DNA of 64,000 nt from Metridium senile (lineage: Eukaryota > Cnidaria > Anthozoa > Actiniaria > Metridiidae): the NCBI GenBank assembly GCA_949775045.1, contig OX459096.1, positions 36,565,316-36,629,315 of the forward strand, given 5' to 3'. The notes beneath the pieces were generated by a model. It was given only the letters and a program-made list of their open reading frames with translations, did no database searches and was not told the DNA's origin. Shown piece by piece: positions 12,901 to 24,900 of the stretch (the first letter of the stretch is position 1; the number at the start of each line of letters is the position of its first letter). The position numbers were made by a program, and so were the translations under genes.

Positions 12901-15900
12901 CTCTTGTCCACACCACCTCAGGAATAGGTTTTCCTTTCACAACAGCAGTCATCTGCACATCGCCTTCCTCTGTTACAATCAACGGTTCTTCTTTACCCTC
13001 AACAAATGTAGGCCGTTGTTGGTCTTTCACAGGTTTCTGGATTACCCTTTCATCTTTAGGAGTTGCATAAGATACAGGCTCGTCAACCCTTGTTACAGGT
13101 ATTTCTTTCGTAGGTTTTGGTAGTTCTTGTTCTTTTGGGACTTCAGTATCAATCTGTACATCAAAGCTTTTACTGCTTGTACCAAAGTCGTTGCTAGCTG
13201 TGCATTTGTATGTTCCTTTGTCGTTTGGCTTTGGTGACTTGATAATCAAGGAATAAGTGTCATCTTTTTCGAATAAAGATAGGTGGTCGCTAGATTGAAT
13301 TGGTTCATCATCTTTAGTCCAGGTTATTTGAGGTTTTGGTGTCCCTTTCACTATAGTTGTAATTTCTAGATTACCAATATCTGTTACAACTAAAGGTTCA
13401 ACATCACTCAACACAAAAGTTGGCTGCTGTTCATCCTTTGTAGGTTTCTTTGTTATACGTGTGGGCGTTTTTTCCAATGGTGTTTCACTCTCAATTTCCA
13501 CATCATAACTACGAATAGATGTTCCCATATCATTGACTGCAGTACATTTGTATGTCCCTTTGTCGTCTGGTGACGGTGACTTTATAATAAGGGTATGTGT
13601 GTCATCTTCGACAGTCATTACAATGCGATCGTTTGGTTTCACTTGCTTGTCGTCTTTTGTCCATGTAACTTCAGGGATTGGTTTTCCTTTGACGACAGCT
13701 GTCATTTGAACAAATCCTTCATCAGTTATAATAAGTGGTTCGACTTTATCATCAATGAAATTAGGGCGCTTGTCGTCCTTAGAAGGCTTTTGTTTTAATC
13801 TTTCTGTGCTTTCATGACCTTCAATTTCAACCTCAAAACTTCGTACACTTGTCCCACTACTATTGCTGGCTGTACATTTGTAACTTCCTTTATCATCAGG
13901 TGTTGGTGATTTGATAAGCAATGTATACGTGTCATCTTCATTAGTTTGTATAATATGGTCATTTGGTTTAATCGATATATCATCTTTTGTCCACGTTATG
14001 ACTGGCTTGGGCTTTCCTTTAACTGTGGCTGTTATTCGAACATCCCCCTCATCAGTCACAGCAAGTGGTTCATCCTCATCTATGAATGATGGACGTTGTT
14101 GGTCTTCGGAAGGCTTGGATAACACTTCATCTTGAGGTTCACTTTCAATTTCTACATCAAAACTTCTGACGCTTGTACCTATTTCATTACTAGCAGTGCA
14201 CTTGTAAATTCCTTTGTCATTCAGGTTAGGAGATTTGATAATTAAGGTGAACGTGTCATCTTTCTCTGTAACTATCACTTTGTCACTTTCCTTGATCCTT
14301 TCGTTGTCTTTTGTCCAAGAAATGTCTGGTCTCGGTTTTCCTTCGACTTTAGTTGTCAAGATTAAGTTTCCCTCGTCTGTGACTTGGAGAGGAACAACCA
14401 TTTCATCATCTTCAAATCTTGGTGCAAAAGTGTCTTTTATTTCTCTTGTGGATATTTTTGGGGCTGACGAAACATCTTGTCCTTCAATTGCGACATCAAA
14501 AGACCTGAATTCAGATCCTGCTGTAGAACTTCCGGTGCATTTGTATGTTCCTTTGTCGTCTCCAGTAGGTGATACAATTGTAAGTGTAAATGTATCCTCT
14601 TGTTCGGTAAATTTGAAATGATTACTTGGCTCAATAGGTATGTCATCCTTTGACCATGTCAAATCTATCTGAGACTTATCGGCAACACGAACAGTTAGGC
14701 TAACGTTTCCTTCATCCGTCATTTGAAATGGAATTACGTTCCTGTCAATAAATATCTTATCTCGGTCTTCATATTCTATATCGACGTCAAATGTTTTGCT
14801 ATTGACTCCAACTTCGTTACTTATTGTGCACTTGTAGATTCCTTCGTCTTCTTTTGAAGGTTTCTTTATAATCAAGTAGTGCATATCATCATCAGAGGAT
14901 GTAATAAAACGATCATTAGGATAAATAGTTTGTTCGTCTTTGCTCCATGAAACTATTGGGCTTGGTTTACCTTTTACTCGAACTGACAATTTTACATCAC
15001 CGTTATCCAAAACTTGGAATGGAATTACATCTTGCTCAACAAACACCGGCATGTTTACTTCAAGAGGTGTTTCTTTAGTTGGTTCGTCCCACTCTATGTC
15101 CACATTAAACCGTTTTACACTAACTCCACCTGGGTTCGATGCTGTGCATTTAAAGATGCCAGTATCATTCTTTGTTGGGTTTCTGATGGTTAAAGTAAAA
15201 ACGTCCTTTTCAGAGGTAAACTTGAATTTACTAGATTCAGTTATTTCCTTATCATTCACTGACCAGCTGATTGTTGGTATTGGATGCCCTCCTACTTTCA
15301 CAGTCAAAACAACATGCCCATCATCTGTTGTCTGAAAAGATACAACATCTTTTTCTATAAAATATGGTGAGATGTACTCTTTCGGACGTTTTGGACCTCT
15401 AGGAGGCCTAAGATCATCAAGACTGACATCAAATGACTTGGAGTTGACACCAGCTTCATTAGTCACAATACATTTATAAATTCCTTGATCCTTATCCGTG
15501 ACGTTCTTTATTGTAAGCATATGAAGGTCATTATTTTGATGCATAATGTACCGGCGGCTTTCATGTAGTGTCCTGCCATCTTTCTGCCATTCAACTTTTC
15601 CTGGTCCAGAAAGTTTAACAGTTAGGGTGAAATCTCCATCATAGCTCACTCGGAATGGCTCAACTTCAGTTACGTCAATAAAACGTGGTAGAATCAACTG
15701 TTCGCTTAGTGCACCCTTCACTTGGTGACTGGGTTTAACAGCTTCAATGTCTACATCAAAGGTTCTTGTTGCTTTCCCAGCAACATTAGATATTACACAT
15801 TTGTACATTCCAGTATCCTTTATAGTTGGCTCTTTAATTATGACAGTGTGCAAGTCATCCTCGCATGTTATAGTAATGCGGTCATTTGGTTTAAGAGTGA

Positions 15901-18900
15901 CTCCGTCTTTGGACCACTGCAAAGCCGGTTTTGGAATTCCATATATTCTGACTTGAAGCTTTACACTTCCATCATTTGTAATTTCAAAAGGTACAGGTGC
16001 TTTTGGTCCTTTTTCGATAAATTGCGCCCTGACATTTCCATCATCTTCTGGGATCGAGATTTCTTGGAATGACGAACCAGTTTCAATTGTAACATCAAAT
16101 GTTCTCACATTTGTCCCTCTTTTGTTTGTGGCCACACATGTGTAGCTTCCCGCATCACTAGGAATTGGAGATGTAATGATTAGTATATGAGTATCACCAC
16201 GGATTTGGACTTCAACACGTTCGCTACCCCTAACTGGCTCTCCATCTTTCATCCATTCTACATCAGGCTCGGGATAGCCTGTCACTCTGGTTTGTAGTTT
16301 AATGTCACCATCTGCAGTAACCTCATATGGCGAGACTCCTTCTCGGTCAGAAAACTGGGGGAAATCTTGGTCTTTGTGGACAAAAGCATGTAACTTAGGC
16401 GTGAAAGACTCCACATCGATTGAGAACTTTCTTATTGCTGTTCCTGCATCGTTTTTAGCTTCACACCTGTAGACGCCAGAATCTTCGGCAGTAGCATTTT
16501 TAATGATGACAGTATATGTATTGTCGTCGTACTTAACAACGATACGATCATCTTCTTTCAACGGCAGGTCATCTCTGAACCATTTTACATCAGGCATTGG
16601 CTCGCCTTTCACTTTTACCTCGAGGATAAGATCACCATCATCTGTCATTATTAGAGGCGATCTTCCATCTAAATCATCAAATGATGGCCGTTTATTTCTA
16701 TCTGATCCTTCAACTCCTATATCGAATGTTCTTGATGCAGTTCCTCGTTTATTTGATGCTACACATTTGTACATGCCCTTGTCGTCGCCAGCTGGATTTT
16801 TTATAATCAAAGTATGGACGTCATCAAAGCTTTTGATATCGTAATGCGGACTGCTAATGATGCTTTCATCATCTTTCATCCACACAACATCAGGTGTAGG
16901 GCTACCAGCTACCTTGACTTCTAACTTGACATCCCCATCGTCCGTCACTTCAGCAGCATTTGCACCTTTTCCAGTATCGACAAAATGTGGCCGATCATCA
17001 TCATCACATACATTCTTGTCAAAAGTAAAGGTTCCCGAATCAACTATTTCCAAGCCAACGTTGTCTGTACCTATATTAAATGTTATCTCGTCCCCAAGAT
17101 TTACTTCTGTAGTAGAAACATGGTCTGGATGAGGATTTGTACGAGTGTGGGGATTTTCTTCAGGTGGATGTGGGTTGTGACTTGGATTAGGATTTGGATT
17201 ATGTGGGTTGTGACTTGGATTAGGATTTGGATTATGTGGGTTGTGACTTGGATTAGGATTTGGATTGTGTGGGTTCCTTGGATTAATATTTGGATTGTGT
17301 GGGTTCCTTGGATTACTTTCATTTGCTTCAGATTGTAAAGGCTGTATATCTTCATCCTTTGGGTGAGGATTGCCAGCTTTAGGGTTGTCTTTCGGTTTTC
17401 CCGGATTTGTTGTTTCTTTGTGCGGGTTTTTGCCATCTATTTGGAACGTTATTTCCTGCTGTAGTTCGATGGCTTGTTCTCCTTTTTCTATTGGCTTATC
17501 TTTCGGAGGCTGTTCCGGTTTTAATTTCAAAGACAGTTCTTTGTTAAGATGTATCATCTTTTCTGTTCTTTCAGGTATTTCTATAGTTACCGGATTCGAT
17601 TCGTCTTGAGGAGACTCTTCAATTACAATTCCATTTTCTTCAGTTGGTGAATTTCCAATTCCAAACTTTAACGAAATTTCTTTGTTTAAATCAACTATTT
17701 TCACCATTTTTTCTTTCTGGATGTCTTTCTGTGTTTTGGGTTTATCCTTAACTTCTAGGCGGGTTTCACACGTCTGTTCAACTGGACCACTTTGAATAAC
17801 GCAGCACACATTTCCGCTATCCTTTGGAGTTGTTTCATGGATTATCAATTGGAATCGTCCATCTGTAATCTCTTCAGTTAAACGGAAACGTCCTTGATGT
17901 TTAATAAGCTTATCATTTAGATACCAATCTACCTTGGGCGCTGGCTCTCCAGACACAAGGACTTCAAAGGTAGCTGTATTACCCGTAAACTCAACAACAG
18001 GTTCTGGACGTTTTTCGATCACGATTGTTGCTTCTTCAACTAGGGCCTCAGTGGCACATGAGGCAGTTCCATAGTCATTAGTCGCCATGCATTTATAGAC
18101 TGCCTCATCGTCTAGGTTCGAGTTCTGAATCGTCAAAGTACAAATGCTACCATCAAAGGTACATCGAATCCGTTTACTATCAGTTATCGGTAACCCGTCT
18201 TTGAACCATTCAATTTTAGGCTTTGGACTTCCAGACACAGTGCAGGCTAGTTCAAGTGTTTCACCTTCAGTCACCTCCACTGGCTGGACAAGATCTATGA
18301 ACTGTGGTGCACTTCCAGTTTGTATTGGATTTGCTACACGGAAAGGAAGGAGTGTTGTGATCATAATGATTGAACAACGCTTGGATTGTGATTTGCGTAA
18401 GCATGGCATCTTCGAAAATTCGTTGATGCACGTAAGTCAAAATAAAATTTCAAGCGATTGGATACGTACGAAGTGCATCGTGATCATCAGCGAATGATAT
18501 TACTTGGAAATCCACCATTAGTCTTCATGCAGTTAACGTTTCAATCCATAAGTGCACTCATGATTATTTCAATTATCAAGAAGTGAGGCATGCGCATGCA
18601 AGAAATTGAATATTACTCTCGAAAAAGTGAAAAAACTAATAATATTTTTTAATCAGTAAAACAATAAACGGCTGTGATTGAATAGAATATATTGAAAAAG
18701 GTACCTCAAAAATACAAATGCTTGAAATTTGAACACAGTCAACACGCACTATACTACTACATTTGATATTTTTATTTTGTATTAGATATAGCATGCAAAT
18801 ACATCTGGGGCCGGTTGTACGAAGGGTGAATAGCGCTATCCACCGGATAAATCCTTACCCAGCGGATAAAATCTATAAAAAAACTATGCAGTGGATAACC

Positions 18901-21900
18901 TTTATCCGCGGATAACTTTATCCACCGTTCGTACAACCGGCCCCAGTACTGCTAATTTACGCTAACAAACATATATTAAGACATGAATTTAGTAATATTT
19001 AAGTAACAAATATAATTATTAGCCCATTTAACATCACAATAAAATTGTCAGCAAATAATATATAACATCATAATACCAAGATATTTTAATTCTAGAAAAT
19101 CCTGAATAAGATTGTCAAGGTTTTTAAATGTTTCTCTTACAAGCTAACAATTAACAGAACGTTATCATCCCAATTAGATACGTTAATCAATAGCATGCAC
19201 GAGAATTAAAAAGTACGAGTATGTATAAATATAACAAAATAAATGATTCACATACCTTGGATGTCAATAGTGTAAGTCCTTTTTGCAATACCAGCATCAT
19301 TCTCAGCAACACAAGTGTAGGTTCCTGAATCTGTTGGATTTGCACCTCTGATAGTCAAAGTATACCTATCCCCTATGCCAACTGGCTGGTAGCGATCACT
19401 TTGTTTGATTGGCACGTTGTCTTTTTCCCAATGAACTGTAGGTGTTGGGTAACCGCCTACGCGTGCCTCCAAGACAATATCACCTCCGATCTCGACCTCT
19501 GGTGCAATGGCAGCACCATCCTCGATAAAGTAAGGCTGCACAGCTTTTTGTGCTACTATTAGTTCTCCATAGCACGACGTCTGTCCTGCCTCGTTTACTG
19601 CTGTGCAACGATAACGTCCTGCGTCTTTTGAGATACAGTCTTTTATAACAAGAGATCGCTGATCATCATCAGATCTCATCTCGATTTTCTCGCTGTCATG
19701 CATTGGTACATCGTCCTTAAACCACTGCACATCTGGAACAGGTGTCCCAGAAACACGTACATCAAACTGTGCGAGATCTCCTTCAGAAAGTTCGATGGTG
19801 CTCATTTTACGTACAAACTCTGGAGGTACAACAGCTTCTTCCACAATCAGTTCTACATGCCACGAATCTTTGCCAGCTTTGTTAGAAATCACACAAGTAT
19901 ATTCACTTTCATCAGTTAATTTAGCATCCAAAATGGACAAAACCGACCGATTTTCACCAAAGTCTAACTTGAAGCGATGACTTTCTTGAATTACTTTACC
20001 GTCCTTTAACCATTCAATTTCGGGTAAAGGTAAACCTGACACAACAGTTTCAAACCGTGCAGCATTTCTTTCAGTAACTTGAGCATTTGTGGGTCTTTTT
20101 ACAAATTCAGGTGCTCTCATTGTTTCCTCAACCAAGACTTCTGATGTGCATGAATCCTCTCCTACATAGTTCTTTGCGATGCAAGTATATTCAGCTTCAT
20201 CGTCGACAGAAGCTTTAACTATGGATAGAGTATGTATCTGGTTGTCCAAGTCTATTCGAACATTGTTGCTCGATTTGAGAGGCTGGTCATCCTTAAGCCA
20301 ACTAACAGTAGGCTTAGGATTACCGGTCACTTCGACCTCTAAATCAACACGTGTACCCTCCACCACCTCTTTGTCTTCTAAACGTTGTATAAACTTTGGA
20401 GCAACGTTCTCATCTTTCGGAATATTGAAAGTCATTTCTACAGGTTGTTCATCTTTTGGAGCGACGGTGAACGTGACCTCTTCCCTGACTTGTTTTGGTT
20501 TGATATCAACTATCAAATTTGCAATTGAAGATGCTTCGCCAGCTGGATTTTTCGCTGTACATCTAATTTCAGAGGTATCCTTTATATCACAATTGTGAAT
20601 TGTCAAGAAGAATAAGTTATTTTCGCGTCCCGTTTCATGTTTATTGTCTGCTTCAATAAGAACATTATTTTTAAACCAATTGACTTCAGGCTCAGGGGTT
20701 CCATTTAGCTCCACAACAAACTTGACGTCTTCTCCTTCTGCAGCTTTGGCATCTTCTAATTCAGTGATGAATTCAGGTTTAGTTGATCTATCATCGACAA
20801 GCAGTTCACATGTGCACTTCACGGATCCATGATCATTTTTAGCCACACACACATATTCTGCTTCGTCGTCAAGCTTTGTTTTCTCAATATGCAAGACATG
20901 TCTGTCTCCTTGCACCATTACATGAACGCGCTTACTTTCTTCAACAGGTTGGTTATCAAGAGTCCATTCAACAGAGGGTTTGGGTGTGCCAGCGACAACA
21001 ACTTCAAGTTGGACCGCATCACCCTCAATTACGTTCTTGTTGTCAAGTTTTTTAACAAAATTAGGTGGCTCTCCTTTTACGGCCTTGGGTAAGACCTTCT
21101 CCTCGATTTCAGAAAGATTTGCAGTGCAAGTTGATTGTCCAACACTGTTTGCAATGACACATTTGTAAATACCAGAATCGTCCTTTGTAAAACCATCTAA
21201 GAACATCATTGATTGACCTGGTTCAGTTTCGATGGTGATTCCGTCATCCTTGATTATTTCATCGCTGTCGATATACCATTTTACAGTCGGTTCTGGTTTT
21301 CCGACGAAGTTGACAGAGAGTATGATATCACTGCCGCGCTTTACTTTTGTATCTTCAAGTTCTTTTGTGAACTCAGGTGGTGATTTTGAAATCTGGAAAG
21401 AAGCTGCTGTGGAATCTTCACCAGCGTCATTAAACGCCGTGCAGGTGTACATTCCCTCATCCTCGTAATCAACACCACGAATGGTGAGAACACAAAGGTC
21501 TCCTGGGCGTATTTCAATGCGATGTTTGGAATCTTCAAATATTGTTCGTCCATCTTTATACCACGTGACTGTGGGTGTTGGTTTTCCAGTAACACGGCAT
21601 TCAAGCATAATGGTGTTACCACGTGAGATTTGTACATCTGATAACGACTCTACAAACTTTGGCTTAACATAATCATCTCCTGCTGCAGGGATGGTAAGCT
21701 CAACTGGTTGGAACTCGAAAGGTGATTTACCATCAAGAGTCAACGTAACAGGTCCTGGTTGTGGTTTAATATGCTTCTCAGACGATTCCGTTTTTTGCTT
21801 AGGTGTATCTTTCGACTTTGGAATAGTAAACTCGATTGGCTGAGCTTGGCCATCGAGAGTGAGTGAAATTGGCTGGAAATCTCTCTGAACCTGAGTAGGC

Positions 21901-24900
21901 GTTATTTCCTCCTCGCTTACATCGTCTTGCTTTGGAATTTTCAGTTCAATAGGTTGAAATTCAAAGGGTGCCTGAGCTCCCATAGTCATCGTTATAGGTT
22001 GCGGATGTGGTTTAACCTCTTTCTCTGTTGACATAACATCTTCGACGATAGCATCTTCTGGCTTTGGTAGTTTGAGTTCAATTGGTTGGAATTCAAAAGG
22101 CGCTTCGCCATCAAGGGTCATAGTTACTGGTTGGAAATCACGCTGTACTTGAGTAGCTTTAATTTCTTCCTCTGTGATATCATCTGGCTTGGGTAGCTTC
22201 AGTTCCACAGGTTGAAATTCAAATGGCGTTTGGCCATCAAGAGTTAGCGTAATTGGCTGAGGTTCTTGTCCAATTTTCCTACAAAGAAAATAACAAAAGT
22301 TAGATAAATAGTTAGTGCTTTGATATAACAAGAACTATTAAAAAATATATAGTATACAAATCTTATAAAACTCATTAATAATTCATGAGAAATTGACAAA
22401 AGAATTCATAACAGTAATGGAGGTTGTATATCACATACAGATTCGTCCTGATTTGCTTAAGTTTTAACTTGGATTTTCTCGGCCAGATTTACTTTCATCT
22501 TGACAATTTTAGTAAAACATCAAATAACAAATGTTGGGGTTTCATAAGTACTATACAATATTCGTGTCCGATCTGTATATCCCATACAGATCGGCCACTA
22601 ATAGTGTATATAATACAAACAATGATCAAAATATACAAAATAAATAAATATTCAACAAATCGTACTCCGATTGTTTGAGAGAGTATTGTATACCTTTTTT
22701 ACTTCTGTCACAACAACAATTTTTTATTGAAGCATTTGAAGTGTTTTAGTATAAATAAAACACATGTACCTCCTATTGTATGGATTTTTAAGACACAAAT
22801 GTTTTTAAACATTTAAAAATGCCTTACCAGTTATAAAACCAGTTACTAAACAGATACAACTCACATTACTACCATCAACTTACATTGTTGCTGAAGTTGC
22901 CTCACGAGGTGGCTCTGCAAAAAAAGATAATAAAACTTGCTCAGAAAGAAATGTCTTACTCTTTCCTTGTAAGATACATTGAACCCAACTCAAAGACTGC
23001 ACATTATAATGAATGTGTTTAAACAAGGACGATTCTTGTTGGTGATAATTGATGTTTTAACAACCTGTACGAAGCTCACTTTTAAGCAGATGAGCATAGC
23101 TAACCAATTTAAGTTTTATGTTTACCTGGAAAAGATTCCTGTTCGTCCATTGTTTGAGGAACCACTTTCTCCTTTAATTGTAAGAAAATTATATATAAAT
23201 TAAATGATTACCAAAAACGTGTGTAAGCGTATATAAAACTTCGTATCTTCAAGTTATAATCATGGATAAGCGCTTATCAGATATTAATACAAGGACTTAA
23301 CAAATAAATAAAAATAAGACTTACCGGTTTGGGTTTTTGCATCAATTCAGCTTTGAAATCTGAAATATTGATAAAATTAAAAGCATGTTGATAAATGACT
23401 TTACAAAATTCATGAATAATAAATGAGAAATGTACAAAAGAAATCACGTCCGTGACGAGACTTGTAAATCTCATACAGATTTTGTCCTGATTTGCATAAG
23501 TTTCCACATTAAGTTTCTCGGTCAAATTTACTTTTATCTTATCAGATCGACTGGCATGGTTATATTGTATATAGTACATACAAACCATATAAACAAATAA
23601 GGTTCTTACGTATATAACTATTAAGTAATCGTATAACTAGAACAAACCTCCTTTTATGTTTACTTCCATCCGCGATGTCCTTCTCTGAAGTATCTTTGAT
23701 GGGACCCAAAGTTCATCGCCATGTGATCCATCCGGCTGTATTTTCAATACTTTGTACATGCCAGATCTTGAAACCTTGTCAAGTACCAGCACACTTTCTT
23801 CTCGTTTCAGATCACCAAGTTCATCTTCATAGTCCTCCACAGCAACACACATCTCTATACCTTCAGGCATACCGACAGATATCTGCATTCTATATTAATA
23901 AAGTTCTCCAAATTAGCACTTAAAACTTAAAACTTATTTTGACTAATAGGAATCGTGTTATCATGGAAAACTCAATATCCATAAGAGCTGATCAACACAG
24001 AAAACTAGTCATCTATATTCAGATCAGGTGAATTTATATGCAAAATTCAACTTACTGTGTTTGTTGGCGAATTTCATCGCAAAGACGATCAAGAATAGTT
24101 TTCGCGTCCTTTAAAGGAAAAATATGTTAGACTTTACAACAACACACGTGTTTTCGAAAAAATATATAGTTTATATATACCTTAATGTCACGTGTTTCTT
24201 GTCCCGCTTCCTCGGCAGCTTCAAGCATTTCAGTTAAAGTGTCTCGGTACTCAAAAACACGTTCTAATGGACGTAGGAGAAGGGTGGTAATAGGAAGAGT
24301 GTTGCGTCTTTTTCTGCAAGCCTGAAAATTAAGCAATTTCAATATTGCTTTATTTTGAAATGTATTGTTACTGTTCTAACGGATTCTATTTCTATTTCTT
24401 TGATTTATTTCCATTCTATTTTTATATCCAATATTTCTATTCTATTTCTAGTTATGTTTCTATTTCTACCTCTATTTCTATGCTCATTGCCATTTCAATG
24501 ACATTGCTTTTGCTATTTACTACTGCTACTGCAACTGCAAAATGCTAATGCCAATGTTTTGGCTACTTGTCTCGCCACTACTGTTACTACTACTTGTATT
24601 GTTGTTTCGAAAAATCATACTATTAAAGCATACCTCGAAGTAATCGGTGGGTGTAGAGGCAAGGACCATGTCTGAATCCTCTTTGGCATCACAGTAGTCC
24701 AAATACTTGTACAGATTGTGTTCCTGAAATAGAAACATTCATTATAACCAAGCTTGTTAAACGCCTATTTAACTATATATCATTCTTACTCTATCAGTAA
24801 ATGGCCGTCCAATTTGTGTTGGTGTTGACCAGAGCTTTTTCAGTTCTTGGAGGAGGACACTGTAATATAACAGAACACAAAATTAGGAATATAGCAGATA

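Noticed and set aside
6770..13040. CRISPR-like or prokaryotic repeat array
   Set aside because: The period is 498 bp, the units are coding and contiguous with no spacers, and the context is eukaryotic.
7089..13070. Repeated plus-strand open frames of 157 and 75 residues every 498 bp
   Set aside because: They are antisense shadows of the coding Ig array; they repeat because the sense units repeat and have no start context or domain.
18334..18409. Extension of the exon 44 frame to an ATG at 18409 (MPCLRKSQ...)
   Set aside because: A good acceptor (TTTCCGTGTAG) at 18334-18335 in the phase required by exon 43 shows the upstream part is intron.
23890..24056. Hidden PH-domain exon between DH and SH3
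   Set aside because: The intron is 167 bp, exon phases on both sides already match (2 to 2), and no exon-like segment is visible.
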